Positions 25,447 through 35,690 are shown, numbered from the stretch's first letter. The stretch is DNA of 58,476 bases from Pseudobutyrivibrio ruminis (GCF_015057245.1 NZ_SVET01000017.1:1-58476); one strand, 5' to 3'. Translations and numbers: made by a program. Notes: generated by a model from the sequence alone, not told the origin.

Positions 25447-27654
25447 TTATTTAACAACCTTTATTTCACCAGGCACCTCTATTTCAAATACAGGCTCCCC
25501 ATCAATTCTTTTTCCTGTCACCTTGATTGGTCCGTGTACAGAATTATAGATACATGTAAAATCATTTATAGATTCTGGCATCCATGGATTTATTTCCACC
25601 TTGGCAAAGCCCGGCTCCAATGGCTTAATTCCTGCAATCCCGTTGTAGTACCACTCAATAATGTGCCCCATCATATCATGACAATGGGAGCGAGGATTTG
25701 TCTCCCAGTATTCACCAAGTGTAGTTTCTCCATCCAATACAAAGGCATAGTAAGATGGATGTTCTTCCGACAAAATACACTGTGCAATCAAGTCATTCAT
25801 TCCATACTTAGCAGCCGTCTGGATTACATATGGAAGTCCAACTTCACCTGCCACCAAAGCCTTGCGACTTTCAATATTTTCCTTTAAACAGCTGATTACA
25901 TCTTCCATTGCATAATCTGGCACCATTCCCCAGTACAGAGGAAGAGCCTCTATAGTTTGAGTTGTGATAAAAGCTTCGTTCTTCTTTTCAAAACTGCAAT
26001 AGCAGTATTTTCCATTGGAATTCTTAACTAACAATTTATTGTTATAGTTTGCTTTAACTTCCTCTGCAAATGCTTCTAATTCCTTCTTTTCACTATCTTG
26101 TCCTAATGTGTCTGCAAACCATGCAAGTGTAATTGCATCAGCATATAAAAATACTGTCTCCACATTCTCTCTTGCTAGCTCTCCGTCAGGATTGCCCCAA
26201 TCACCAAGGCCATGATTTATAAATCCATCTGGGTTGATTTTTGTTTTTAAATGCTCAAGATATCTTAATCCAGCATCATAGTTTTCCTGAATTATGCTCT
26301 CATCTCCATAGAATATATAATGCCATCTTGCTCCCAAGATAAGTGAGCTGCCCCAAGGAATGATGTCGTAAAAGCTTCCCATTCCTGGAACCGGTAAAAC
26401 ATTTGGAATGTAGCAAGGCGCTTGAGATGGAACCAATCCATCCCCTGGATATATCTCATTTCCAGCAAAATCCTTGAAACTATCACTAGCAGTGTGCTGA
26501 GCATCACGCATATCATTTAAGAATTTTCGCCAAAGCTCACTTCCATCCTTCATATACATGATTGCAGCGCCCATCAAATGATTAGGCTCCTGCCATGGGA
26601 AGCGCTCAATTGTAGGACAATCTGTGTGGACGCTAAGCATATTTGCTTCAACAGTTTTCTCAATCATATCGTAAATACGATTGTATCTTTCATCGTCACA
26701 AGAAAAGCTACCATTGTTTTTCCATGCAGATGTTATGGCATCTCCATACAATTCAAGAACTTCAGCATCTCCCTCCACAGCAAAATAACGTCCTGAAAAA
26801 TATGTAAAGGTCTGCTTTACTTCCTCTACACTGTCATCACTTGAGACTTCATAGGTAATAACATTATCTATAAGCATCCAATTTTTTGCCATTTGATCCG
26901 GCATTCCATTTTCATCCAATTTTTCTGCTGGTTTAAAGCTAATTTTCTGGCCTGCTTTCCCTTTAACCTTTGCCCTTAGCAAGCCGGAAATATTTTGCCC
27001 TAAGTCGTATATACGAATTCCATTCCTGGTATTAATCAACTTACCTTCATATGATTTGATAACCTTTATGGCTGGTTGGTTCTGTAGTTTTAATTTACCC
27101 CTAGGAATACTTTCCTCTCCTGCCAGCTCAGCCCATCTCCATTCATCATTATCCGGTCCGATATATTCCGAACCATAAACATTGGTATGCTTGATTTTAT
27201 GGGACTTTACTTGCCAGCTTTCATCTGTAATAAGCTCCGCTACTTTTCCATCCATAAATTCCATAACAAGCTTCATATTGCAAACTAAATATTCACCAAA
27301 GGCCTTATAAGGATTTGGATTTGGTGGCATAAACTCTGGAAAATGAAAACTATATCCAAATTCCATATCCCAATTGAACCAGCCGTTTCCTACTTCTATC
27401 TCAAGAGCATGATTCCCCTCACAGACTAAATCTGTTACATCAAAATCAACATATTGAACTGTTTTTCTGTAATCTGTCCAACCAGGATCCAACACATGAT
27501 CAGATACCTTCTTTCCATCTATATAGAAATTAAACTGGCCAAGGCCAGTCACAAATGCCTTAGCACTTTTAACTGGCCCCGATACAGCGATTTCTTTTTT
27601 TGCAATAAATGGTTTATCAGTTTTATTTGTTATCCATTTTCCTAATTCATTCAT
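25447..27654 (-). CDS. GH78-type rhamnosidase with divergent active-site motif
   Basis: A 735-residue protein of the bacterial rhamnosidase type: N-terminal jelly-roll domains (residues 20-330) and an alpha/alpha-barrel. The signature reads DCPTIERFPWQEPNH near residue 350, so Glu is kept in IER but the GWTGDA part of the other GH78 protein here is replaced. The second acidic motif is GEYWETN near residue 650. The ATG at 27654 starts one base after the symporter stop, so translation is coupled; an upstream TTG at 27666 is possible. Cytosolic. Specificity is probably different from the other GH78 enzyme. Confidence 0.8.
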   Translation of the reverse strand: MNELGKWITNKTDKPFIAKKEIAVSGPVKSAKAFVTGLGQFNFYIDGKKVSDHVLDPGWTDYRKTVQYVDFDVTDLVCEGNHALEIEVGNGWFNWDMEFGYSFHFPEFMPPNPNPYKAFGEYLVCNMKLVMEFMDGKVAELITDESWQVKSHKIKHTNVYGSEYIGPDNDEWRWAELAGEESIPRGKLKLQNQPAIKVIKSYEGKLINTRNGIRIYDLGQNISGLLRAKVKGKAGQKISFKPAEKLDENGMPDQMAKNWMLIDNVITYEVSSDDSVEEVKQTFTYFSGRYFAVEGDAEVLELYGDAITSAWKNNGSFSCDDERYNRIYDMIEKTVEANMLSVHTDCPTIERFPWQEPNHLMGAAIMYMKDGSELWRKFLNDMRDAQHTASDSFKDFAGNEIYPGDGLVPSQAPCYIPNVLPVPGMGSFYDIIPWGSSLILGARWHYIFYGDESIIQENYDAGLRYLEHLKTKINPDGFINHGLGDWGNPDGELARENVETVFLYADAITLAWFADTLGQDSEKKELEAFAEEVKANYNNKLLVKNSNGKYCYCSFEKKNEAFITTQTIEALPLYWGMVPDYAMEDVISCLKENIESRKALVAGEVGLPYVIQTAAKYGMNDLIAQCILSEEHPSYYAFVLDGETTLGEYWETNPRSHCHDMMGHIIEWYYNGIAGIKPLEPGFAKVEINPWMPESINDFTCIYNSVHGPIKVTGKRIDGEPVFEIEVPGEIKVVK

Positions 27655-27655
27655 T

Positions 27656-29011
27656 TTATTCGTCAATCGCTTTCATACTTTCTTTCATTTTGTTAATCTC
27701 TGCTCTATGTGGCTCAACTGGATTGAATATCAAGCAAACAATCAGAATCACACAGGTAGCAGCTGGTAATGCAAATCTTAATGAATTGATAGCAATCATT
27801 GCTGATTCTGGTTCCTGTCCAATTGCATTTGCAATATATCCGCTAGCAGCAAGAACCGCTAATACACCTGAGCTTACAAGTGTAGATCCACACTTATATG
27901 AAAAGCCCTTAATAGCTGATACCATACCATTCATACTTACATTTTCTTTCAACTGAATATAGTCGATAGTGTCGTTTACAAAGAAGTTAATTAGTGCCTG
28001 TTCCATAGCTGAGAATGCTGTAGCAACACCTGATACTACAAATAAAACTGTCATATTTTTATTTCCAACAAAGAATAAAAGTACATAGCATACAAGTGTT
28101 ACTGCCTGAGTAAATATAAATGCCTTTGTAGGTGTTTTGAAAACCTTTATGAAAAATGGCATCAATACCATCATGGAAATAAGTGCTCCAATAGAAAGGA
28201 CGCCCATGTATACACCAATCAAATCTGGTCTCATAATGTAATACATCATGTAATAAACTGATGTAGAGAACATTGCACCATATCCTACTGAAGACATCAT
28301 CCAAATGATTAACATAATAATCAGTTTCTTGTGTCTACCAAATACCTTCAAATCCTCCCATACTGAACGACCATCTGTAGAAATAATGTATCGTTCTCTA
28401 GTGTTTTTAAACAACATAAGATTTGCGAGAATAGCAAGTACACCGTAAATAATCATTAATGGTGCATAGCTTCCGAAAAATCCAACAAAGCTTGTTGTGA
28501 ATGTTGATGCAATCGTAAATGCGATAGCAACAGAAATCATTCCTAGCGTTACAGCATGATTCCTTTCCTTATCATTCTTAGTAACAGCTGGCATAAGTGC
28601 CATCTGAGGCATTGTCAAAGCTGTCACTCCCATTCCATAAAGAATATAGAATACGCCAATGTAAAGTACCTTCTGTGTTGTAGTTAATCCTGATGGATTC
28701 AAAAACAAGAAAAATGAAACAACTGTAAGAACTATTGGAACCCATAATAAATATGGTCGATAAGAACCATGCTTTGTTTTGGTTCTATCACAAATTCCCC
28801 CCATAATAGGATCGTTTATGGCATCCCACAGTGTTGCAATAAACATAATGATTGAAGCTGCCGCCGCTGGAATCATAACTGTGTCTGTCATAAAGTTCGA
28901 AAAGTAACTAGCAACTGTTGCCTGAATAAGCATAAAGCCTCCACCTTGTGATAAGGCATATGCTATTGCAGTCTTTTTCGTGTAGCCTGAATGCTTTTGT
29001 TGATTTTCCAT
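27656..29011 (-). CDS. GPH family glycoside:cation symporter
   Basis: A 451-residue, 12-segment sugar transporter of the GPH group of the major facilitator superfamily (related to MelB, XylP, UidB). Typical stretches are FIATLWDAINDPIMGGICDRT with the cation-site Asp pair, and YGMGVTALTMPQMALMPA. The ATG at 29011 has AGGAGGG 7 bases upstream; the frame runs 42 bases further without one. It heads an operon with the GH78-type and GH43 genes and is divergent from an AraC regulator, so it probably imports the glycoside that those enzymes split. Confidence 0.9.
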   Translation of the reverse strand: MENQQKHSGYTKKTAIAYALSQGGGFMLIQATVASYFSNFMTDTVMIPAAAASIIMFIATLWDAINDPIMGGICDRTKTKHGSYRPYLLWVPIVLTVVSFFLFLNPSGLTTTQKVLYIGVFYILYGMGVTALTMPQMALMPAVTKNDKERNHAVTLGMISVAIAFTIASTFTTSFVGFFGSYAPLMIIYGVLAILANLMLFKNTRERYIISTDGRSVWEDLKVFGRHKKLIIMLIIWMMSSVGYGAMFSTSVYYMMYYIMRPDLIGVYMGVLSIGALISMMVLMPFFIKVFKTPTKAFIFTQAVTLVCYVLLFFVGNKNMTVLFVVSGVATAFSAMEQALINFFVNDTIDYIQLKENVSMNGMVSAIKGFSYKCGSTLVSSGVLAVLAASGYIANAIGQEPESAMIAINSLRFALPAATCVILIVCLIFNPVEPHRAEINKMKESMKAIDE

Positions 29012-29115
29012 GATTACCCTCCTAAATACCTTCGTTCGCATTTCTTTCTTCAACGTAGGCTAAGAATAACATGATTGTTTTTAAATAACTTTTACCCTAC
29101 AAGACAATTATTATT

Positions 29116-29132
29116 GGCAAAATCGGACATCT
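29116..29132. promoter_or_regulatory. single CGACAT-type motif, symporter/AraC gap
   Basis: GGCAAAATCGGACATCT matches the motif upstream of the GH78 and GH2 genes apart from one extra G. It lies about 105 bases upstream of the symporter start and 50 bases from the AraC start. No second repeat at 21 bp is clear. Confidence 0.45.
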
Positions 29133-29181
29133 ATTGTAATATCATTTTATTACCAATATATTGTATTTATGAGGCTTAGTC

Positions 29182-30201
29182 ATGAAACCATTTTCAGAAT
29201 TAGAAATAACACTTAGTGAAATATGCCATTCAAACCCTTTCATCCTCAAGAGAGATTATGTTACCAAGAATGAACTTGATAATATTTCAAAAATAACAGG
29301 GATTGATTTTAGAAACTCCCTTCAAATTCCTTTTGATGACGCTCTCGACGAAGATAGCTTTTTCAATCCTGGTGAGAATATAGGCATAGTTGAACACGCA
29401 AGGTATTTACCTCCATTGCTTCACTCTCATACTTTCTTTGAACTGGTTTACAACAGAGAAGGACATTGCGTTAATTACATAGACAACAAACCTCATACTC
29501 TTTCGCCTGGTGATATTTGTATCATCGCCCCTGGCCATGAACATGCCCTTGCTGCTTTTTCAGATGATTGCGATGTTATAAATCTTCAGATTAGAACCAG
29601 TACCTTCGAAAGCTCTTTTCTTGGACTGATGTCTGAAAAGGATGTTCTTTCAGATTTCTTTATGCACTGCCTTTACAACATCCAAGGTCAGAATTGCATA
29701 ACATTTAGAACTGGTGAGGATCCGGTCCTAAGAGGAACATCCGAAAATCTTGCAAAAGAGTTTTTGGGAAATACAAAATACAAAGGTCACATGATGGATA
29801 CCATGATTTCCTATTTCTTCATTCATCTTCTTCGCTATCACGAAAAAGATGTTCTTCTGGTGCCTGACGGAAATACTCCCAAGGATGAAAACCTAGTTTT
29901 AATGCTTCAATACATACAAAACAATTATGCGAATCTATCTCTCGCTGAGCTAGCAAGATTTTTCGGATATAGTGAGCGACATGTAGCAAGAATCATAAAA
30001 AATAGTACCGGTAAAAACTTCTCAGAAATAACAAAAGAGCTCCGCATGAAACAATCAGCAGAGCTCCTTAATAACAAAGATATTCCTATTCCATCTGTAA
30101 TGGAAATGGTTGGATATAATGATTTGAGTACATTTTATAAAGCATTTAAAAGCTTTTACGGCATGACTCCTGCTAAATATCGAGAGTCAGTAAATCCTTA
30201 A
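29182..30201 (+). CDS. AraC family regulator with cupin sensor
   Basis: A 339-residue transcription factor. An N-terminal cupin domain (about residues 70-160: LLHSHTFFELVYN, then LSPGDICIIAPGHEH) binds the inducer, and a C-terminal double helix-turn-helix (about 235-335: LSLAELARFFGYSERHVARI, ending GMTPAKYRES) binds DNA. It is divergent from the GPH/GH78/GH43 operon and probably activates it. Its last 29 bases overlap the end of the convergent phosphoglucomutase gene. Confidence 0.92.
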   Translation: MKPFSELEITLSEICHSNPFILKRDYVTKNELDNISKITGIDFRNSLQIPFDDALDEDSFFNPGENIGIVEHARYLPPLLHSHTFFELVYNREGHCVNYIDNKPHTLSPGDICIIAPGHEHALAAFSDDCDVINLQIRTSTFESSFLGLMSEKDVLSDFFMHCLYNIQGQNCITFRTGEDPVLRGTSENLAKEFLGNTKYKGHMMDTMISYFFIHLLRYHEKDVLLVPDGNTPKDENLVLMLQYIQNNYANLSLAELARFFGYSERHVARIIKNSTGKNFSEITKELRMKQSAELLNNKDIPIPSVMEMVGYNDLSTFYKAFKSFYGMTPAKYRESVNP

Positions 30202-30808
30202 AGCTTCCCAATTTGTATGTCACACTTGGATGCTCCGTGGCTTCTCCTATGCCTGCGCTTTTAAAGCCGCCTTCAGTGGCAGCTTCAATTCCAGCTTTGG
30301 CATCCTCCACCACTAGACAATCCATTGGAGATTCTCCAAGAAATTCTGCTGCCTTCAGGAACACCTCAGGGTCTGGTTTTGATTTTGTGATATTGGTTCC
30401 ATCTGAAATGGCATCGAAAAATTCACCAAGTCCTATCTGCTTTAAAATCATTTTTGTGTTCTTGCTTGATGAACCAATAGCTAACTTATATCCTCTATTT
30501 CTGAGTTCATCTAATGTATTTTTTACTTCATCAGATAAATCTGCTGGACTCATTTCTTTTAAAAGCTCAACATAACTAGCATTCTTCTCAGCAGCCATTG
30601 CCTCTTTTTCTTCAGCAGTATATGTTCTATCGGCTCGCTCTAAAATAATGTCTAGACTATCCATTCTTGATACACCACGTAGCCTATTATTTATTTCTTC
30701 ATCAAAATATATTCCATTTTTATCAGCAAGCTTTTTCCATGCTATATAGTGATATTTATCTGTAAAGCAGATTACTCCATCTAAATCAAAAATTAACGCC
30801 TTCAACAT
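30173..30808 (-). CDS. pgmB: beta-phosphoglucomutase (HAD)
   Basis: A 211-residue HAD-fold enzyme converting beta-glucose 1-phosphate to glucose 6-phosphate. It shows FDLDGVICFTDKYHYIAW, the cap segment NNRLRGVSRMDSLDIIL characteristic of beta-phosphoglucomutases, the GSSSKN loop and the KPDPEVFL metal motif. The substrate is made by inverting disaccharide phosphorylases, none of which is in this window, so the assignment fits sequence better than context. ATG at 30808 is preferred; GTG three bases upstream is possible. Third gene of the esterase operon. Confidence 0.85.
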   Translation of the reverse strand: MLKALIFDLDGVICFTDKYHYIAWKKLADKNGIYFDEEINNRLRGVSRMDSLDIILERADRTYTAEEKEAMAAEKNASYVELLKEMSPADLSDEVKNTLDELRNRGYKLAIGSSSKNTKMILKQIGLGEFFDAISDGTNITKSKPDPEVFLKAAEFLGESPMDCLVVEDAKAGIEAATEGGFKSAGIGEATEHPSVTYKLGSFKDLLTLDI

Positions 30809-30813
30809 CACAC

Positions 30814-31662
30814 CTACTTTCCATACACTGTCATTAATAAATCTTTCTTAATAAAAATACTGCACTTCCCAAATCGAACTCGACATAAAGTAGGTGCCTT
30901 AGGATCCATCTCAATATACTTGTGATTTAACTTATCTTCAATTTTTGCCGTTCCTGCAAATACACTATCTACCAATCCAATAAAATCATCCAAATAGCTT
31001 GAAGCAATTGGTGTTCCATTATGGTTAGGGAAGATGTATCTTGGTTTGAGAGCCTTTATTCTTTCACAGTTTTCCCGCATGCAATTAAGTCTGTCTCTAA
31101 CATCATATGGAGCTTCAGGATTACATGAATTATCAAACATATTTACCTGTGCAGCCTCCACTTCATCACCAACAAATATCATCCCCTGCTCTACATCATA
31201 AAAAAACAAACTAGAATTGCAGTGTGCTGGCTTTACCTCCATAACTTTAATTTTTCGATTGCCTAAATCAATTACATCACCTTCTCCAATAATCACCTTT
31301 TTATAATTTGGATAAGGCAACTTTGAAATATCAAAGGGAATCTGTCCCGGCATATTTACAGAAGGTGCATCAATTTCCCATCCTGCTGCAACCATTACTT
31401 CTTCAAACTCACCATTTCCTGCAGAGTGATCTGGATGAAAGTGTGTGTTTACAACTAATACTGGCTTGTCTGTTAATGACTCCACAAACGCTTTTAGATT
31501 TCCTACTCCATATCCTGTATCAATTAAAAGTGCTTTCTCGCTTCCCTCAAGAAGATACATGTACTCCGTTCCATTCATAAAACTAATAACCCATGTATCA
31601 TCCGTAACTTTGTATGGCATATAACTACCAAAAATTTCTTCTAATGATGGTTCCATTCCCAT
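30814..31662 (-). CDS. MBL-fold metallohydrolase
   Basis: A 282-residue metallo-beta-lactamase-fold protein. The metal motif NTHFHPDHSAGN is near residue 80, followed by later ligands in KPAHCNSS, VGDEVEAAQ and FPNHNG. Such proteins hydrolyse esters, lactones or thioesters. It lies between the esterase and phosphoglucomutase genes with short gaps (21 and 5 bases), so it is probably part of the same catabolic operon, perhaps opening a lactone; that step is inferred. Confidence 0.8.
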   Translation of the reverse strand: MGMEPSLEEIFGSYMPYKVTDDTWVISFMNGTEYMYLLEGSEKALLIDTGYGVGNLKAFVESLTDKPVLVVNTHFHPDHSAGNGEFEEVMVAAGWEIDAPSVNMPGQIPFDISKLPYPNYKKVIIGEGDVIDLGNRKIKVMEVKPAHCNSSLFFYDVEQGMIFVGDEVEAAQVNMFDNSCNPEAPYDVRDRLNCMRENCERIKALKPRYIFPNHNGTPIASSYLDDFIGLVDSVFAGTAKIEDKLNHKYIEMDPKAPTLCRVRFGKCSIFIKKDLLMTVYGK

Positions 31663-31683
31663 ATTTTCTTTCTCTCCTCACAA

Positions 31684-32613
31684 TTAAAATGGCATATCCG
31701 CAAATGGATTTTCCTCTTTCTTAAGAGTGCTTTCATCAATCATATGCTGCAAAAATGTCTTTGCCATTGGAAGCCAGGCTGCTGCATCATGAGTAAGGCT
31801 ATCTTTGAATGGCTCAAATACATTTCTTCCTAGCGCAAAGCCATGGTCTCCATACTGGAATAAATGACATTCGTATGGCACTCCAATAGACTGAAGCTTT
31901 TCTGCCATTCTAATTGTATGCATTGCTGGAACCAGCCCATCATTTGTTGCATGCGCCAAAAACATTGGTGGCATATTTGTTGTGGCGTTTTCAACTGGAC
32001 TATATTTCTTTAGTGTTTCCTCATCTGGATGCGCACTTCCAAAAATTGGAACATTACCTGAACCGTCAGACATAAAATTCGGATGCTTTGCATTGAAATC
32101 TTCCTGAAGAACGTAATCATGCAAACCATAAATGCAAAGGGCTGCCATGATGTCTAAATCTTCTACCTTGCACCCAAACTTCTCTGTTAGAAGCTCTTTA
32201 TTGACTGTGTTATAAGTTGTTGCATACATTGCTGTTACATGGCTTCCTGCCGAAAAACCTACAACAGAAATCTGATTAGCGTCGATATCCCACTCATCAG
32301 CATGTTCTTTGATTGTTAAAATAGCCTTTGCCATATCGATGGTTTGTGCAGGAAAAAGTGCCTTCCCCTCAGGCGCTTTTGTAGCGTTAGAATATTCCAA
32401 AACAAAACCCTGGTAACCATCAATTGCAAATGCCATAGCAATAGGATCCCCCTCATTACCATGTCTTGGGCATGTCTGATACGCCCCACCTGGTACTGAA
32501 ATAATTGCAGGTCTTTTTCTTTTTATCTTTAAAAATGGATCATCCAAGTTTAAAAACATGGTTAATTCAACATCATCTCTGTCTTCCCATAATTTGATTG
32601 TTTCAATACGCAT
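31684..32613 (-). CDS. alpha/beta hydrolase, acetyl-esterase type
   Basis: A 309-residue cytosolic esterase. The oxyanion segment SVPGGAYQ, nucleophile elbow GFSAGSH, acid in HATNDGLVP and His in YGDHGF complete an alpha/beta hydrolase triad, as in BD-FAE/Aes-like carbohydrate acetyl esterases. I chose the ATG at 32613 because GAGGAG lies 8 bases upstream; an ATG at 32628 overlaps that site. It heads an operon with the MBL and phosphoglucomutase genes and is divergent from the second AraC gene. Confidence 0.85.
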   Translation of the reverse strand: MRIETIKLWEDRDDVELTMFLNLDDPFLKIKRKRPAIISVPGGAYQTCPRHGNEGDPIAMAFAIDGYQGFVLEYSNATKAPEGKALFPAQTIDMAKAILTIKEHADEWDIDANQISVVGFSAGSHVTAMYATTYNTVNKELLTEKFGCKVEDLDIMAALCIYGLHDYVLQEDFNAKHPNFMSDGSGNVPIFGSAHPDEETLKKYSPVENATTNMPPMFLAHATNDGLVPAMHTIRMAEKLQSIGVPYECHLFQYGDHGFALGRNVFEPFKDSLTHDAAAWLPMAKTFLQHMIDESTLKKEENPFADMPF

Positions 32614-32693
32614 AATACTTCTCCTCATACACTTTTTAGTCCGATTCCGAACAATTAATGGTTATATTATAAATACATGCCTTAAAAATGTAT

Positions 32694-32705
32694 CCGACAT
32701 ATTTT
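32694..32705. promoter_or_regulatory. CGACAT-type motif, esterase/AraC gap
   Basis: CCGACATATTTT, identical over 11 bases to the promoter-distal repeat at the GH2 promoter. It lies about 80-92 bases upstream of the esterase start. It sits inside an imperfect palindrome (CTTAAAAATGT ... ACATATTTTAAG). A 21-bp partner is not clear. Confidence 0.5.
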
Positions 32706-32829
32706 AAGGTGAATCCATTATAATTTCATTTATACTTCCGATAATTTCACATTGTGGTATATAATGAATCTACAAATTTTATCAACATCACTACATATTT
32801 TTTTAACTGTACACACATGAGGATTTAGT

Positions 32830-33951
32830 ATGAACTTATATACAACTTATGGAAAATTTCAAAATGAAATGAACGCTTATTACAAACGTACGGGACTTAA
32901 GCTCCAGTTTACAGAAATGATGAAGCGAATGTATGAAAAAGGTTTATTGGATAGTACCCCCACAAGAATGACTCTTTCGGAAGATTCATTATATGTGGAC
33001 GATTATGAATTTGATAAGCTGGTTGATAACACTCCGATTTATTTTTCAGCTCAAAGTGGATTGGATAAGGAAGTACGTGAAGAACGAATGATTCCAAAGT
33101 TTCAGGATGTTTTTACGATTCGCCATCCAAGATTTACCCGCAGATATTCCCACACTCACAACTATTTTGAGTTAAACTTTGTGGTTAAGGGTAGCGCAAT
33201 ATTTTATTTTGAGGAAGAACCACATGTTATGAATGAAGGAGAGCTTTGTATCATAGCACCAGGGTCAAATCATGATTTTCTGATAGATGATGAAACATCT
33301 ATCGTATATACGATATGTATCAGAAGAAGTACCTTCGATAGCACATTCTCATCAATCATGAGCCACCAGGACTTACTATCAGGTTTCTTCCGCCAAATCC
33401 TAAAAGATGATGGCAAGGCAAACTACCTGATGCTATTTACCGGTAACAATATGGAATGCCGCGTATTACTTAGAAAGCTTTTGATTGAGTCTGCCAAAAA
33501 AGATGAATATAGCAATGGATGTTGTGTAAGCATTATCAATTTGCTTTTCTGCAACATGCTAAGAAACTACAGCAAGACAATTGCATTTTATAACTATGAA
33601 ATTGGCTCTGATTTCTCTTTGGTTTTACAGTATATTCAGCACAACTATCAGAATATTACGCTCTCATCTTTAGCGGAATTTTTCCACTACAGTGAGCCAC
33701 ACTTATGCACTCTTATAAAGCAAAATACCGGCGAAAACTTTACTGAATTGATAAAGAAGTTGCGTATGAAGGACGCAGTGAGCTACCTGCTGAACACAGA
33801 TTTAAAAATAAATGAAATTGCAGAGCAGGTAGGATATAATTCGGCGGATCATTTTTCAAGAGTGTTCCGTCAAACTTACAAATGCTCTCCTGCAGAATAT
33901 AGAAAGCAGAACAAAAAAGAAAGCCCATTCATTCCATTCTCTACCGAATAG
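32830..33951 (+). CDS. AraC family regulator with cupin sensor
   Basis: A 373-residue AraC-type factor, a paralogue of the regulator at 29182-30201. Cupin segment at about 110-170 (RYSHTHNYFELNFVVKG, ELCIIAPGSNHDF); helix-turn-helix domain at about 265-365 (ITLSSLAEFFHYSEPHLCTL, ending KCSPAEYRK). GAGGA lies 7 bases before the ATG. It is divergent from the esterase operon and probably regulates it and perhaps the convergent GH3 operon. Confidence 0.92.
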   Translation: MNLYTTYGKFQNEMNAYYKRTGLKLQFTEMMKRMYEKGLLDSTPTRMTLSEDSLYVDDYEFDKLVDNTPIYFSAQSGLDKEVREERMIPKFQDVFTIRHPRFTRRYSHTHNYFELNFVVKGSAIFYFEEEPHVMNEGELCIIAPGSNHDFLIDDETSIVYTICIRRSTFDSTFSSIMSHQDLLSGFFRQILKDDGKANYLMLFTGNNMECRVLLRKLLIESAKKDEYSNGCCVSIINLLFCNMLRNYSKTIAFYNYEIGSDFSLVLQYIQHNYQNITLSSLAEFFHYSEPHLCTLIKQNTGENFTELIKKLRMKDAVSYLLNTDLKINEIAEQVGYNSADHFSRVFRQTYKCSPAEYRKQNKKESPFIPFSTE

Positions 33952-33971
33952 AATTAATGAGCTTATCTTTA

Positions 33972-35690
33972 TTAAAATCTGCTTCCCCAGATATTACAGA
34001 ATGGGTCGATTGGGCTTTTACCTTTAAAGCTTGAACGGCCCATTATTTTTTCTACTACTTGCTGGCATACCTCTTTTGTAGGTGTGTAAGCATTGATAAA
34101 TGTCTTTACCATTGGGACATCCACAAGATGATATGGATTTGCTACAGATATAAACATTGTAGGTATTTCATCAACAAACCATGGAGCATCTGCCGCCATC
34201 AAATGTACCCAGTCAATTCTACGGACTGATTGATTACTTGCGGTATCAATGCAAGCTACATAAATTGCTAAATCAAATTTATCCTTAGCATATGAAACTC
34301 CCGCTTCAAACATCTCATAGAAATCTGGCTTGCCATAGTCATAAACACTAACCTCAAATCCTTCTTTCTCTAATAAATCCTTGAATGCAGCGATTTGGCT
34401 ATCACCGTCTTTGAAGCCGCCTCCCACTCTATCTTCGATGTAATACAATCTAATCTTCTTATACTTTTCAGCAGAGATAGGCAGAAGATTTTGTGTGTCC
34501 TTTACAAGGGTGACTGCTTCGTCGGCACACTTAACAGTCCACTCTTTATGCTCATTGCAGCCCACGTCTGAAAGAGCTGATATCTCTGGCACCAGTGTAC
34601 CTTCTGCTTTCTTTTCTGGAAGCTTCATTGCGGCCTTCATTGCAAGTATTCTGAGAACAGCTTCATCCAAACGTTCTCTAGTTAATCGTCCATCCTTTAA
34701 TGCATCTCTAATAAATTGATAGTCTTCTCTTATATCTTTGTTAAAAAGAATCATATCGCATCCGGCCATGATACAAGCTGGTAAAGCCTCGCTTCGAGCC
34801 ATTGATGCAGTAAATCCTACCATCGGTGTCGCGTCGGTAACTATTACTCCATTGAATCCAAGCTTATCGCGTAGTAAGCCTTGCAATAATTCCTTGGAAA
34901 GAGTGGCTGGTAGAATATCCTCATCCTTTAATTCTGGATTGAAATACTTGCTGTATGCAGGCTGTAAAATATGTCCAACCATGATTGAAAGGATTCCAAA
35001 ATCTACTACTTCCTTCCAAATCTTGCCATATGAATCATCATATTCCTCAACAGACAAGCTATTTACAGATGCTACCAAATGCTGATCTCTGAAATCTACT
35101 CCATCACCTGGGAAATGCTTTGCAGCTGCTGCAACGTCATTTTCATCTAGTCCCTTCAACTGCTGTTTTACATTTTCTATTACCGTATTTACGTTATCTC
35201 CATAGGTACGTACATTCATGATTGGATTCATGAAATTTTTATCCAAATCACAAATTGGAGCAAAGGACCAGTTACAGCCTACAGCTCTTGCTTCCTTGCC
35301 AGAAATATATCCTAATCGATATGCGTTTTCTTTATTGGCTGTTGCTGCCACTCCCATAGGTCGTGAAAAATAAGTGCCATCACTGGCAATTCCCACACCA
35401 CCTGATTCAAGGTTTGCAGCCAAAAGCATTGGAATATCTGAATTGTCCTGAAATGCTCTATGGCAATTTTGAATAGTCTCTGCAGGCATTGGTCTATACA
35501 ATACTCCGCCTGGATGAAACTCATCAATAAATCCTTTTATTTTTTCTGGCTCTACCTCGCCGTTTATTGGACAGAAGATTTGACCAATCTTCTGCTCCTC
35601 TGTCATATTTTCTATTGTCTCTTTAACCCAATTTACCTGGGCATCGCCCAGGCAAAAAGGTGTTTCCTTTAATATTTCAAAGTTCAACAT
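33972..35690 (-). CDS. GH3 glycosidase, NagZ-like
   Basis: A 572-residue family 3 glycoside hydrolase. The N-terminal barrel has AAKHFPGDG followed by RDQH, the Asp-x-His dyad of the NagZ (beta-N-acetylhexosaminidase) branch, and the nucleophile Asp in GVIVTDATPM. A second alpha/beta domain (about 390-560) is present. No signal peptide is visible, so it works inside the cell. It starts 16 bases after the GPH symporter gene, hence transport and hydrolysis are co-expressed. The NagZ-type dyad suggests amino-sugar or uncommon beta-glycosides rather than plain cellobiose. Confidence 0.85.
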   Translation of the reverse strand: MLNFEILKETPFCLGDAQVNWVKETIENMTEEQKIGQIFCPINGEVEPEKIKGFIDEFHPGGVLYRPMPAETIQNCHRAFQDNSDIPMLLAANLESGGVGIASDGTYFSRPMGVAATANKENAYRLGYISGKEARAVGCNWSFAPICDLDKNFMNPIMNVRTYGDNVNTVIENVKQQLKGLDENDVAAAAKHFPGDGVDFRDQHLVASVNSLSVEEYDDSYGKIWKEVVDFGILSIMVGHILQPAYSKYFNPELKDEDILPATLSKELLQGLLRDKLGFNGVIVTDATPMVGFTASMARSEALPACIMAGCDMILFNKDIREDYQFIRDALKDGRLTRERLDEAVLRILAMKAAMKLPEKKAEGTLVPEISALSDVGCNEHKEWTVKCADEAVTLVKDTQNLLPISAEKYKKIRLYYIEDRVGGGFKDGDSQIAAFKDLLEKEGFEVSVYDYGKPDFYEMFEAGVSYAKDKFDLAIYVACIDTASNQSVRRIDWVHLMAADAPWFVDEIPTMFISVANPYHLVDVPMVKTFINAYTPTKEVCQQVVEKIMGRSSFKGKSPIDPFCNIWGSRF

